A stretch of 64,000 nt of DNA, taken from NCBI RefSeq assembly GCF_000722545.1, contig NZ_JNVM01000022.1, positions 1-64,000 of the forward strand. The letters run 5' to 3'. Positions 40,792 through 50,291 of this stretch are shown here, in pieces. The notes under the pieces were generated by a model, which was not told the DNA's origin, did no database searches, and saw only the letters and a list, made by a program, of their open reading frames with translations. Position 1 is the first letter of the stretch, and every line of letters begins with the position of its first letter. This stretch comes from Paenibacillus tyrphae. Lineage in GTDB: Bacteria > Bacillota > Bacilli > Paenibacillales > NBRC-103111. A program made the translations under genes and the position numbers.

Positions 40792-42180
40792 ATGGCAAAG
40801 GGGCTTCCTGATGCGAAAGTCGTCATCCAGGACGGCGGGCTTGGAGCAGCAAACGATGCTGCTGGAGGCGTTCACCTAAAAATTGGCGTGTCAACGAAAG
40901 GGGTACCAAACCGCATATACCGGGTTTCCTCCCCATCTGCGGTGATTGACCAGTTTGGTAAAGGCGAGTTAGTTTCTGCCCTGCTTGATTCGATGCAAGT
41001 CGGTGCGCGTGAAATCATCGTTGTTCCGGCTGCCGCAAGTGTCGCCGGTACGATCGGGACGGTGGTACGCAGCGGCACCGGTACAATGACGTTGTCCGTC
41101 TCCGGGCAGCCGAATCACCGGTATAACGTCATTGTGAAAATCAACAAGGCCGGCGGGCTCAATGAGGCGCAGTATGTACTTTCCTTTGATGGCGGCCAAT
41201 CGTATCAAGCGGCGCGAACCATTCCCACAAACGGCATTATTGCCGTGGATGGGACCGGTCTAACCCTAACCTTTTCGGGCTCCGGTGCGTTCGCGGAAGG
41301 CGACGAATATCGCTTCGAGACTACCGGTCCACAAATGAGCAATCAGGACTTTATTGCCGCGATGAACGTGGTCAAAAACAATTCCTTGGAATTTGAATAT
41401 ATCCACGTTGTCGGCAGCTCCGGCGCGTCGCTTTGGTCGATGTGCGCTTCAGAAGCAAACGCACTTGAAGAGCTTCATAAACCAATCCATTTCGTATGTG
41501 AAGCTCGGCGACCGGACGCAGGAGAATCAATCGATGAATGGGTTCAGGATCTGATCAAGGAGCGCCAAAGCTTCACAAGTAACCGCGTATCGGTAGTTGC
41601 TCCTCTTGTACGGGTAGCTGCTTTAGATGGACAGCGCTGGACGAATCTTGCAGCCGTTTATTGCGGCATCTTGGCCCGTTGTCGTGTGAGTGAATCCCCC
41701 GGCAAAGTGATGAGCTTTCCGCTTTCAAACGTATTGTCACTGATGGAAGGAATGGACAACACGCACATAAAAGCGCTCGACGAGGCCGGATTCATCACGG
41801 CTCGCTCATTTGAAGGGCTTCCTGGGTTCTATATTACGAACGGCCGTATGATGGCGCAGCCTGGTTCCGATTTTGAGTTTGTAGAAATACGTCGCACGGT
41901 AGACAAAGCGGCCCGCCTGGTTCGCCAAGCGAGCGTTCGTTTTGTGCAGAGCGAGGCGGATGCGGACGGGCTCGACAACTTGCTCGCCAATATCGCCGCC
42001 CCTCTATACGGTCAAATGATGACCCCAGGAGCTGCGGAAATCAGAGAGTTCCATGTCAACATTCCGCTAGGGCAAAACGTCACAACAACCCGAAGCATTG
42101 AGATCGATCTTGCGATCGTGCCGATCCCAATCATGAAATGGATCACGGTACGGTTGAAGTTGCAAAATCCAGTATTGTAG
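40792..42180 (+). CDS. Contractile tail sheath protein (DUF2586-like)
   Basis: A 462-residue sheath protein, in the position of Mu gpL. It begins MAKGLPDAKVVIQDGGLG. Further conserved stretches include REIIVVPAAASVAG, the C-terminal FEFVEIRRTVDKAARLVRQ and EIDLAIVPIPIMKWI. The sheath shows that the phage is a myovirus-type particle. A GAAAGGA site precedes the ATG. Confidence 0.85.
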   Translation: MAKGLPDAKVVIQDGGLGAANDAAGGVHLKIGVSTKGVPNRIYRVSSPSAVIDQFGKGELVSALLDSMQVGAREIIVVPAAASVAGTIGTVVRSGTGTMTLSVSGQPNHRYNVIVKINKAGGLNEAQYVLSFDGGQSYQAARTIPTNGIIAVDGTGLTLTFSGSGAFAEGDEYRFETTGPQMSNQDFIAAMNVVKNNSLEFEYIHVVGSSGASLWSMCASEANALEELHKPIHFVCEARRPDAGESIDEWVQDLIKERQSFTSNRVSVVAPLVRVAALDGQRWTNLAAVYCGILARCRVSESPGKVMSFPLSNVLSLMEGMDNTHIKALDEAGFITARSFEGLPGFYITNGRMMAQPGSDFEFVEIRRTVDKAARLVRQASVRFVQSEADADGLDNLLANIAAPLYGQMMTPGAAEIREFHVNIPLGQNVTTTRSIEIDLAIVPIPIMKWITVRLKLQNPVL

Positions 42181-42189
42181 GAGGCAAAT

Positions 42190-42621
42190 ATGATAAACGG
42201 CAAGCTGTACGATTGGGAATCGATCACTGTCGGCCTGCCCTATGGCACCGCGATCGCTATCTCCGGTATCGACTATGACGACGAGCTGGCCGGTGAACTG
42301 GCATACGGAAAAGGGGCTGCTCCTGTTGGATACGGGAACGGAAACTATACCGCAAGTGCCAAAATCACTCTGCTGCGTGACGAGTTCAATAAACTGCTTG
42401 ATTTTGCACGCAGCCAAGGGCAAGCCTTATACCGGCTTCCGCTTTTCCCGATCACTGTCTCGTATGCCAACGATGGCGAACGAACAAGGACCGATGAAAT
42501 TCGGGGCTGCAAGTTCACAAAAGCAGCGCATAAAGGCGCTCAAGGCGATACGAAGTTAGAAGTCGAGCTCGAAATTTTGGTCACAGGAAAAATCATTCGC
42601 GACGGCGTAAGCCCAATTTAA
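42190..42621 (+). CDS. Tail tube protein
   Basis: A 143-residue protein directly after the sheath, as tail tube genes are. The body is beta-rich (GYGNGNYTASAKITLLRDEF; DTKLEVELEILVTGKI), like gp19/gpM-type tube proteins. GGAGG lies 5 nt before the ATG. Confidence 0.8.
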   Translation: MINGKLYDWESITVGLPYGTAIAISGIDYDDELAGELAYGKGAAPVGYGNGNYTASAKITLLRDEFNKLLDFARSQGQALYRLPLFPITVSYANDGERTRTDEIRGCKFTKAAHKGAQGDTKLEVELEILVTGKIIRDGVSPI

Positions 42622-42636
42622 GGAGGATAAATAAAC

Positions 42637-42975
42637 ATGAGTAAAGCAACGATCAACAAAGAGGAACTGAAAGAAAAGTACGGACGCGTGTACGAAATTC
42701 GCATTGAAGGATTGGAATACGAAAATGGCGACGAGGCCGAGTTCGCGTTCTATTTTACCCGCCCGAAAGCAAGTGACATTTCGCGTTTTACGAAGGAGCT
42801 CAACTCCAAGCCCGATATGGCGATGAAAAATCTGACGTTCAGTTGCATCGTGCCGGAACAAGACGAGGAGCTTCGGCGAGCTGCCGAAGAGTTTCCGGGC
42901 CTGCCGTTTAACACAGCGTCCCGTCTGATGGAGATCGTCGGGGCAAGTGCGGCTACCAGCTTAAAAAAGTTATAA
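42637..42975 (+). CDS. Tail assembly chaperone, short form
   Basis: A 112-residue protein between tube and tape measure, the place of the tail assembly chaperones (Mu gp41, lambda gpG). Its last codons TTA AAA AAG TTA TAA contain a classic slippery heptamer. A -1 shift there would join it to the next frame, giving a 183-residue long form. AAGGAGG precedes the ATG. Confidence 0.85.
   Translation: MSKATINKEELKEKYGRVYEIRIEGLEYENGDEAEFAFYFTRPKASDISRFTKELNSKPDMAMKNLTFSCIVPEQDEELRRAAEEFPGLPFNTASRLMEIVGASAATSLKKL
42963..42969 (+). other. Programmed -1 ribosomal frameshift site (A AAA AAG)
   Basis: The heptamer A AAA AAG is in the correct phase (codons TTA AAA AAG) two codons before the stop. A perfect 11-bp stem (42991 to 43001 with 43014 to 43024, 12-nt loop) follows. 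The 21-nt spacer is longer than the common 5 to 9 nt. Confidence 0.82.
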
Positions 42976-43187
42976 ACGCGGTGTCCGAACGCTTCGAGGA
43001 AATCGATACGAACTTCCTCGAAGCCGGGCACCTGCTGATCCGCAAATACTTCCCGGAAGTTTCCGAAAGCCTGGAGCTGGAGGACTTCGCCGAATATTAT
43101 GCGCGGTCGCTTTGGTATGAAGATCGAGAAATCAAGCTGCATGCGGCTGCGATCGCGCAAGCATTTGGCGGCGGCCGCAAAAAATAA
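42969..43187 (+). CDS. -1 frame extension of the tail assembly chaperone (long form C-terminal part)
   Basis: Reading continues in the -1 frame as VINAVSERFEEIDTNFLEAG to the stop at 43187, adding 72 residues. The only separate start (GTG 42981) has no ribosome binding site, so the region is best explained as expressed by frameshifting. The long form would be analogous to lambda gpGT, which recruits the tape measure. Confidence 0.8.
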   Translation, partial: VINAVSERFEEIDTNFLEAGHLLIRKYFPEVSESLELEDFAEYYARSLWYEDREIKLHAAAIAQAFGGGRKK

Positions 43188-43214
43188 CGCGGCGCTAGGA
43201 AGGAGGCGCGCACT

Positions 43215-45806
43215 ATAGGGGGGCTAAGTTCTCTTTTCAAACTATCGGTCATCATGAGCATGGTCGATCGTATGACACCGGAAGCAATGAGAGCCGGACG
43301 GTCCGCGAACGAGCTGCAACAAAACATTGGAGGTCTGGAGCAAAAATCCGGCTCTTTCCTCAAACGAGCGGGCATGTGGTCGGCGGGAGCTGTGGCCGCC
43401 ATTACGGCCGCAATTGCAGCATTAGGAGGCGCTGCGGCCTCCATGGCTGCCGAAGTCGATCGAGCGACGGGGAAGCTTCAAGCGCAAACCGGTTTGACTC
43501 GCCAACAGGCCGAAGAGTTGATGAAAGTCTCTGAAGCAATATACACCAGCGGTCGCGGCGACTCGATCACGGGGATCACTGAAGACTTAGCGACCGTCCG
43601 ACAAAGCATGAAAGACTTGTCCGATCAAGCTGCTGGTGATTTTCTTGCCGGTGGCTATGTAATCCGCGATGCCTTTAATGCGGAGATTTCCGAAACGTCG
43701 AAGGTTGTTCGCACGCTTCAGGCAAACTTCGCCGAGTTAAGCGCAACCGATGCCCTTGACTTGATTACAACCGGCTTCCAGCTCGGCGGCGATTACGCGG
43801 GCGATTTCATGGACACGATCAATGAGTATTCCGTCCATTTCGCCGGGCTTGGCATGAGCGCCGAGCAAATGTTTGCCACGCTGATCGCAGGTTCACGCGA
43901 GGGAAGTTTCAATCTGGACAAGGTCGGCGATAGTGTCAAGGAATCATTCATTCGTATGCAAGATATGTCCAAAGGCAGTCAAGAAGCCTTTCAGGCTCTT
44001 GGCATGGACGGTCAAAAAATGGCTGCCGACATCGCAGCCGGTGGCGATCGTGCAAATCAAGCCTTCCAGGCCACGCTGCTTGCGCTCGGAAATTTGGATG
44101 ACTCTCTGAAGCGTAATCAGACTGGGGTGGCCCTATTCGGCACCCAATGGGAGGACATGGAGGATCGTGTCATTCTCGCCATGATGGAAGGACAGAAAGG
44201 GCTTGGCGATTTCCGAGGCGCAACCCAACGGGCCGGTGATGCGCTATACAACAATTTGGGGACCAAATTTTCCCGATTGTGGCGTAGCATCACGGTCGAA
44301 TTAGCTCGGGCAGGCGGGCCGATCGCCGGGATACTCAACGGATTGTTGGACCAAGTCATTTCCCATATGCCGCAAATATCGGCAGCCGTGCAGTTCGTAG
44401 CTCAAATTATTGCGAAAGTGCTGACGGCACTCATTAGCGCGGGCCAATCCGTCACTAATTTCCTCCGTCCCGTTGCCCCGTTCATCGGTGGGATCGCGAT
44501 CGCATTCGGGGCATTCGCTGGCGTCATTGGCATCGCTAAAGGTGCAGTTCTAGCTTTCAACATCGCCATGCAGGTCATGCGCGTTTTGATGCTGACCAAC
44601 CCGATCGGATGGGTGATCCTGGTGATCGGCCTTCTAATCGGGGCGTTTATCAAGATGAATGGCGGCATGGATGGAGCCAAGGCTAAACTGCTTGAATACT
44701 GGGCCATAACCAAACAGACCTGGCAAAACATATGGGCGGTCATTGGTCCGACGGTGATGCAGATTTTGCAAAAGACACTTGCGGCTTTTTCCGCCATTGT
44801 CAATTGGGTAATCGCAAACTGGCCCATGATCCGCGATACGGTGATCAATACCGTCCGAGCAATTTATGTGACTGTCGCCCCCGTCGTGATGAACATCGTG
44901 GGCTCCATTGTGAACGGGTTTATGGCTGTCTGGAATTGGGTTATGACGTACTGGCCCATGATCCAGCAAGTAATCAGTTTCGTATGGGCGGGGTTAGGTC
45001 CGTATATTTCGACGTATGTCAACTTCATTGTTCAGACCATCGTCACAGCCTTTAACTTGATATGGTCGGTCGCTAATAGCGTTTGGAATATGATCGCCGG
45101 TATTGTACAAGTCGCCTGGTCAATCATTTCCGGTGTCATTGGAATAGGGCTGTCTATACTAACCGGGGATTGGGCGCAAGCCTGGCAGGGGATGCTTGAC
45201 ATGCTGACCGGTATTCGTGACGGTATCAGCCGGTTCTTTGAAGGTTTAGGCACTCTACTTTTTGACAGCGGAAAGGCAATCATCACGACGCTAGTCGAAG
45301 GCATAAAAGCTGTGGGGGAAGCACCGGTCGAGGCTATGAAGGGGATTTTCGAGAAAGTACGTCAATATTTGCCTTTCAGTGATGCCAAGGTAGGCCCCCT
45401 TTCCGATCTCACATACTCGGGATCGAAAATACCGGGAACGATTGCGGAAGGAGTGCGTCAGGGCGCGGGACAATTGCGAGCCGCCACCCATTCCATGATG
45501 GAAGGTTTGGGGCTGGATCGTGCGTTTTCCGTTCGACTCGCAGCGACGGGCGGCGGGCTGGCCTTCAGCTCCGGTCCGATCGCCGAGGGTTCCGTTTCGG
45601 AAGCTCCGGCCCCTGGCCTGCGAACGCGGTCTAATATGAATGTTCGGGAACTGTTCCGGGAATCCGTGTCCGAACGTGAAACCATTCGTGAGCAGGCAGC
45701 CGGGACCCCTTCGATCGTGCTGAATTACCACGGCGGCACCGAGAAGGAACGCCGCGATCTGATGGACGATCTGGAACGGCTGCTCAAGGCACATAACAGG
45801 AAGTGA
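43215..45806 (+). CDS. Tail tape measure protein, apparently starting at ATA
   Basis: An approximately 863-residue protein with alternating helical and hydrophobic segments (several membrane-like stretches between 400 and 650), typical of tape measures that set tail length and line the ejection channel. The first ATG in frame (43254) has no binding site. In contrast, GGAAGGAGG is followed after 8 nt by an ATA at 43215, giving an N terminus GGLSSLFKLSVIMSMVDRMT that looks like those of related tape measures. A rare AUA start is therefore proposed; the frame itself is certain. Confidence 0.85.
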   Translation: MGGLSSLFKLSVIMSMVDRMTPEAMRAGRSANELQQNIGGLEQKSGSFLKRAGMWSAGAVAAITAAIAALGGAAASMAAEVDRATGKLQAQTGLTRQQAEELMKVSEAIYTSGRGDSITGITEDLATVRQSMKDLSDQAAGDFLAGGYVIRDAFNAEISETSKVVRTLQANFAELSATDALDLITTGFQLGGDYAGDFMDTINEYSVHFAGLGMSAEQMFATLIAGSREGSFNLDKVGDSVKESFIRMQDMSKGSQEAFQALGMDGQKMAADIAAGGDRANQAFQATLLALGNLDDSLKRNQTGVALFGTQWEDMEDRVILAMMEGQKGLGDFRGATQRAGDALYNNLGTKFSRLWRSITVELARAGGPIAGILNGLLDQVISHMPQISAAVQFVAQIIAKVLTALISAGQSVTNFLRPVAPFIGGIAIAFGAFAGVIGIAKGAVLAFNIAMQVMRVLMLTNPIGWVILVIGLLIGAFIKMNGGMDGAKAKLLEYWAITKQTWQNIWAVIGPTVMQILQKTLAAFSAIVNWVIANWPMIRDTVINTVRAIYVTVAPVVMNIVGSIVNGFMAVWNWVMTYWPMIQQVISFVWAGLGPYISTYVNFIVQTIVTAFNLIWSVANSVWNMIAGIVQVAWSIISGVIGIGLSILTGDWAQAWQGMLDMLTGIRDGISRFFEGLGTLLFDSGKAIITTLVEGIKAVGEAPVEAMKGIFEKVRQYLPFSDAKVGPLSDLTYSGSKIPGTIAEGVRQGAGQLRAATHSMMEGLGLDRAFSVRLAATGGGLAFSSGPIAEGSVSEAPAPGLRTRSNMNVRELFRESVSERETIREQAAGTPSIVLNYHGGTEKERRDLMDDLERLLKAHNRK

Positions 45807-45810
45807 GAAC

Positions 45811-46473
45811 ATGGACATTAATCTGGAAGACGAGCAGATAAAAGTGGGCGACACGCTGTTACCTGGCGTGTTTGAAAGCATGGAAATTACCGGCGACGTG
45901 AAGACGGATGAAGAAACCGGAACGACCAAGAAAAAGATTGTCAACTATAGCTATAACCCAATGACGATACGCCTCAATATGATCATCATTCCCGATGAAC
46001 AACGATCAGCCGAGGATAAGCTTGGAGAAATTCATCAGGTGTTCCGCTCTTCCCCATCACAGACCAAACCGGAGACGTATAAGTTAGTTTCCAGCCATGC
46101 TCAAGCGCGAGGCGTCGGCCGCGTCATGCTGATGCGGCTGCGCAGCAGCGATAAAAACAATTCTGATTTTATTTCAGTCACGCTCGAATTTCAGGTTGTG
46201 GAGGTCACGACGATTTCCGTTCAGAAGGTGCAGGCGGCGACCGGTCACGGCAATATCTATACGGTGAAAAAAGGCGACACGCTTTCTGCAATAGCTTTGG
46301 CCGAAAAGACAACGGTCGAAGCGATCGCGGCGGCAAACAACATCGCAAATATTGACTTGATCCACATCGGCCAGCAATTGGTGATTCCGGCGGCCAGTGT
46401 GCAAGAGAATCCGCCTCCGGCAGAAACCACTTCGGCGGCTGTCGACGATGCACCCATACCGAAAGTAGAGTGA
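45811..46473 (+). CDS. Tail/baseplate protein with LysM domain
   Basis: A 220-residue protein. The first 130 residues form a beta-rich baseplate-type domain. A LysM domain (IYTVKKGDTLSAIALAEKTT, about 149 to 195) follows, which can bind peptidoglycan or act as a hub adaptor, as in Mu gp43-region and gp53-like proteins. The tail is Pro/Ala-rich. It starts 4 bp after the tape measure stop. Confidence 0.82.
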   Translation: MDINLEDEQIKVGDTLLPGVFESMEITGDVKTDEETGTTKKKIVNYSYNPMTIRLNMIIIPDEQRSAEDKLGEIHQVFRSSPSQTKPETYKLVSSHAQARGVGRVMLMRLRSSDKNNSDFISVTLEFQVVEVTTISVQKVQAATGHGNIYTVKKGDTLSAIALAEKTTVEAIAAANNIANIDLIHIGQQLVIPAASVQENPPPAETTSAAVDDAPIPKVE

Positions 46474-47195
46474 TGACTATATATCAACGCATTCGTATCG
46501 GGAATGTCATTGTCACCAACGGGATCGCCCAGCTTGAGCTGTGGCGGTCCCGAAAAGAACCGGGTGGATATGTGACGTTCCTGTTTAAACCGGAAGTCGA
46601 TCTTCAGGTGACGATCGGATCGATCGTTGAGGTCGATCTTGGATATGACGAGTCAACGGCTGCGCGAGTATTTACGGGAGAAGTGAGCGGCCAGAACGTT
46701 GCTAAAGACAGCATGGCAAAATTGTTGAACGTCAAAGTATCTCAATCATTCATTCAGGCCAGCCCGCAAGACATGATCAAGTACGTTCTTGAACAGGCTG
46801 GGATGGAGGAATTTCGTCTCGCACCACAAGTATTTGAACCAAAAAATACGGTTGTCGCGGGGTTGAACGGGTATGACATGATCAAACAGAGAATCCATCC
46901 GCAATGGGGTATTGATTTCGCTACATACTGCGATACAAGAGATGTTTTTATCTGGCGGCCCGTGGAACGGCCCAAGGAAATGTTCTTATTCGACGACGAA
47001 AACATTCTTGAGCTCATGACTGACGGCGATCGCGGCCGGATGCGTACGGTTTTTGTTCCTGGTCTTGATCACTCGCAGTATGTTTCCCTATTACATCCCC
47101 GCGTACAAGGCATTGCCCTCGTGGATACCGTGCATCACTATATTAAGGATGAAAAATTGCGAACAGAAATTTATTACACGTTAGAAAGCGGGTGA
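46473..47195 (+). CDS. Baseplate hub protein (gpD/late control D-like)
   Basis: A 240-residue protein in the slot of the phage D/Mu gp44 hub. It starts MTIYQRIRIGNVIVTNG and contains VEVDLGYDESTAARVFTGEVSG, a pattern of the hub family. ATG 46473 overlaps the previous stop (TGATG). The hub connects the tape measure and the spike. Confidence 0.75.
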   Translation: MTIYQRIRIGNVIVTNGIAQLELWRSRKEPGGYVTFLFKPEVDLQVTIGSIVEVDLGYDESTAARVFTGEVSGQNVAKDSMAKLLNVKVSQSFIQASPQDMIKYVLEQAGMEEFRLAPQVFEPKNTVVAGLNGYDMIKQRIHPQWGIDFATYCDTRDVFIWRPVERPKEMFLFDDENILELMTDGDRGRMRTVFVPGLDHSQYVSLLHPRVQGIALVDTVHHYIKDEKLRTEIYYTLESG

Positions 47196-47201
47196 CGAAG
47201 C

Positions 47202-47498
47202 ATGTCGGATCAGCTTGGAACATTTAAAGAGGCGATCAAGGTGATCATTGAGACGGAAATGCCCGAGCTGCTGGCGCCAACCCGGCATATGATGCGTGCC
47301 GTCGTGCTGGATGTAAAGGGTGATTTTTGCGATCTTCAGGTGCTTGCGGTCGATGATACCCCGCATGCCCTTTTTCCGCCGCTTCCACATGTGCCCTCCC
47401 CGATCGGCTCAACTATTCAAACCGGGCAGCTCGTCCGCATCGGATTTTATTACGGGGACCCGTCATTCCCTTTCATTGACGAGGTGATTCGGCCATGA
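47202..47498 (+). CDS. Small baseplate/spike-region protein
   Basis: A 98-residue protein with a likely OB-fold (VVLDVKGDFCDLQVLAVDD; GQLVRIGFYYGDPSFPFIDE), consistent with the N-terminal part of gpV/gp45-type spike proteins. It is shorter than Mu gp45, so a spike apex may be missing or encoded elsewhere. Confidence 0.65.
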   Translation: MSDQLGTFKEAIKVIIETEMPELLAPTRHMMRAVVLDVKGDFCDLQVLAVDDTPHALFPPLPHVPSPIGSTIQTGQLVRIGFYYGDPSFPFIDEVIRP

Positions 47499-47920
47499 CT
47501 ACGGTTGACGAATGGACGGACATTTATCTGGATGATGAAGGGAATTTCCGGGAAGCATTGGACGGCGATGTGCAACTGGTTTCGGGTGATGATGCCATCC
47601 TCCAGGACATCCAGCATGAACTGGAAACAGTCAAAGGCTCGTACCCCTTTGATCGGGAATATGGTCTATTGCTCGTTCAATATCTTCAGCGCGAAAATAC
47701 CAAAATGGCCCGCGAGGAACTGATCCAGGATATCAAGGAACGGCTTAGGCAGCATTCTAGCATTGATCCGGGCAGCGTGGTTGTCCAGGTCGAACGATGG
47801 ACCATGCGGGAAATAGTTATTTCTGCTTCCTTCCGTCTTCTGACGGCCAAGTTAGAGGACCCCCGATCCGCGCTAAAACTCCTCATCACCGTGGACGGTG
47901 TTAGATTGATAAGGAGTTGA
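47495..47920 (+). CDS. Baseplate wedge protein (Mu gp46 / gpW-like)
   Basis: A 141-residue gp25/gpW-type protein: DIQHELETVKGSYPFDREYG and IKERLRQHSSIDPGSV match the family. It overlaps the preceding stop by 4 bp and precedes the J-like gene as in Mu. Confidence 0.85.
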   Translation: MTTVDEWTDIYLDDEGNFREALDGDVQLVSGDDAILQDIQHELETVKGSYPFDREYGLLLVQYLQRENTKMAREELIQDIKERLRQHSSIDPGSVVVQVERWTMREIVISASFRLLTAKLEDPRSALKLLITVDGVRLIRS

Positions 47921-47924
47921 TAAG

Positions 47925-49070
47925 ATGCAGCCGCACGAACTGATTGAGGTCAAGAATGAGGATCAACTGCTTGACGAAATGAAAGAGCAATTGAGAAGCC
48001 AGCAATTTCCGGCACGGATTATGAGGAAAGGCGGAGTTTTCTATACGCTGCTGGCGTTATTTATGCGGGCGCTTGCAGGGCTGTACAGTTTATTACCGGT
48101 CATTATCCGGCAAATGTTTGTACATTCGGCTTCCGGTGCCTGGCTGGATGTAGCCGCACGGGAATATGGCGTCTTTCGGAAACAAGCTACCAAAACAAAC
48201 GGAAGGATCACATTCATCCGCTCGAACGCCGAACAAGTCGTGACGGTAGAGGCAGGTACGATGTTTTCTACAAATCCCGATTTAAAAGGCATCGTGAGAC
48301 GGTTCTACCTTAAAAAGACGGTTGTCCTGCCGCTCGGCGCGTTCAAAGCAGACGGCGAGATTGAGGCCGAAGAAGCCGGAGCCGGATTTAACGTTGCTGC
48401 CGGAAACATTCAAAATATGCTGACGTTTGTACCCTATGTATCTGTCACCAATGAGGAAAACTGGATCATCCGTGAAGGGACAGACCTGGAAACAGACGAT
48501 TCACTTCGACAGCGGACGCTTGGCCGATGGGAACAACTATCCACGGGCGGCATCCGTGATTATTACCGATCGCTGATCGAGTCGATTTCCGGCGTCGTCG
48601 CCGTGCATATCGAAGACCAGCATCCCCGAGGCGAAGGCACGGCGGATATTATCATCATGGGTGTGGCCGGTGTCCCATCGGCTGCGATCGTGCAAGAGGC
48701 GCAAACCTTGATCACAAAATACGGATCACTCATCGGGGATATTCGGGCATACGCTGCGGAGCCGGTCAAAATCGATATTGAAGTGATGCTCCACTATGTC
48801 CCCCAGTTTGCTGAAGCCGAAGCGGTAGAAAAAGAAGCTTTGCTTCGCATTCGGGAAATGTTCCGGTACGGAGCTGCCGACCAGGCTGGCGAGATTTTGC
48901 ATATTGATCCGCGCTATCCGTTTGATGTCTCGCTCTTGATCACAAATCTGCGGACGATCGACTATGTGATTCAAGTGGATGTCATACGCCCGTTAGATTC
49001 GGTCGTCATGACCCGACGACAGGTGGCGGTTTTGGTAGAAGTCAAAATCCAGACGGTGGCACACACATGA
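47925..49070 (+). CDS. Baseplate J-like protein (Mu gp47)
   Basis: A 381-residue baseplate wedge protein. Family landmarks are SASGAWLDVAAREYGVFRKQA near residue 66, GTDLETDDSLRQRTLGRWEQ near 187 and STGGIRDYYRSLIESI just after. It lies between the gp46-like and gp48-like genes, the conserved Mu order. Confidence 0.92.
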   Translation: MQPHELIEVKNEDQLLDEMKEQLRSQQFPARIMRKGGVFYTLLALFMRALAGLYSLLPVIIRQMFVHSASGAWLDVAAREYGVFRKQATKTNGRITFIRSNAEQVVTVEAGTMFSTNPDLKGIVRRFYLKKTVVLPLGAFKADGEIEAEEAGAGFNVAAGNIQNMLTFVPYVSVTNEENWIIREGTDLETDDSLRQRTLGRWEQLSTGGIRDYYRSLIESISGVVAVHIEDQHPRGEGTADIIIMGVAGVPSAAIVQEAQTLITKYGSLIGDIRAYAAEPVKIDIEVMLHYVPQFAEAEAVEKEALLRIREMFRYGAADQAGEILHIDPRYPFDVSLLITNLRTIDYVIQVDVIRPLDSVVMTRRQVAVLVEVKIQTVAHT

Positions 49071-49912
49071 GAACATTTGCCGATGACCTTTTTACCTGGG
49101 CGCACAACATATTTAAGAAGCAGCCCCGCAAGCAGGATATGGATATTTTCAAGCTGGCGAATGCTGCGGGGGCTATTTTGAATGACGCCAAGATCGCCAT
49201 GTTTGAACTGCGAACAATCAAATTTATTTCTTCGGCAACTGGCCGGGCGCTCGATCTGCATGGTATCGATCGAAAAATGCCCAGGCATGCCGGAGAGCCT
49301 GATGAAAACTACCGTTCCCGGCTCTTGGCGGCATACGATCTATACCGCTTGGGAGGCACCGAGATCGGCATGAAAAGCGTTCTGGCTAGTCTAGGATACG
49401 CGGACGCGACGCTTTATCCCTTGTGGCGCGAAAAGTACAACCTGAATCCAAATGCGGAGTATTTGGGGAAATGGTCGCAATTTGTGATCATGCTGGATGT
49501 GACGAATCGAGAAATTACGGCCGGGAAACGTATGATATTCCGGGATTCGATCAATCGAGCAAAGCCCATTGAAAGTAAGCTGTTATGGCTTTTGATGTTC
49601 ATGTATGTTCAAGAGCTCATTCCCCATTCCGTGAATGCTCATATGAAGGTTTTCATGAAGGCTTCATACCAGGCTGCGCCGGTCTACTCGGCAGCCGCAC
49701 GGATACGTATCAACGTGAGACAAAATGTGATCGACGATTATCTCATGATCAAATACTTTTGGAAGATATCCTCCAAACCGGCACCCTATCCGTTTCAACT
49801 GGATGGAAAAATGAAGCTTGGAGCCCAAGCCCTTGAACATGGAGGAAGGCATCGCCTTGGCCTGATTGTTTCCCGATCCGGCGAAATTAAAGAAAGGAGT
49901 TTTTTAGTGTGA
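49067..49912 (+). CDS. Mu gp48-like baseplate/tail protein
   Basis: A 281-residue protein with the gp48/YmfQ-like feature SATGRALDLHGIDRKMPRHA near residue 56 and DENYRSRLLAAYDLYRLGGT. It overlaps the J-like gene and the fibre gene by 4 bp each. It probably attaches the fibres to the baseplate. Confidence 0.78.
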   Translation: MRTFADDLFTWAHNIFKKQPRKQDMDIFKLANAAGAILNDAKIAMFELRTIKFISSATGRALDLHGIDRKMPRHAGEPDENYRSRLLAAYDLYRLGGTEIGMKSVLASLGYADATLYPLWREKYNLNPNAEYLGKWSQFVIMLDVTNREITAGKRMIFRDSINRAKPIESKLLWLLMFMYVQELIPHSVNAHMKVFMKASYQAAPVYSAAARIRINVRQNVIDDYLMIKYFWKISSKPAPYPFQLDGKMKLGAQALEHGGRHRLGLIVSRSGEIKERSFLV

Positions 49913-50271
49913 GCGGAGCTGTGACAACAAAAATCGGACGTCTGAAGATGCTGGCAGCTCGGCGGGACGGTACGGTGTTGGCGAAAATTACGACAATGGC
50001 ATTTGGTACCGGAACGACGGCAGCAACCATAAACGACACAAAGCTTGAACACGAATGTATTCGAGTGCCAATCACGTACGGTACTCCACCAGACGACATT
50101 ACGCTTGTCTACGTCGGCCGGATTCCGGTCAATAGCCAGGCCGATCATTCCGTGATTACGGAAGCTGCGATTTTTGACAGTGATGGAGACATGATCGCAA
50201 GAAAAGTATTCGGCGGGAAAGCGAAGGACCCGGAAGACGTGTTTGACTTATATTGGAACGAAGTATTCTAA
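49909..50271 (+). CDS. Tail fibre N-terminal-type protein
   Basis: A 120-residue protein resembling the N-terminal region of phage tail-collar fibre proteins (LKMLAARRDGTVLAKITTMAFGTG at the start). AAAGGAG lies 8 nt before GTG 49909. It may connect fibre to baseplate. Confidence 0.65.
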   Translation: MSGAVTTKIGRLKMLAARRDGTVLAKITTMAFGTGTTAATINDTKLEHECIRVPITYGTPPDDITLVYVGRIPVNSQADHSVITEAAIFDSDGDMIARKVFGGKAKDPEDVFDLYWNEVF

Positions 50272-50291
50272 ATTGAAGGAGGTTTTTGTCA

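Noticed and set aside
42981..43187. A separate 68-codon gene starting at GTG
   Set aside because: No ribosome binding site precedes it, and the slippery heptamer places it in the -1 extension of the chaperone.
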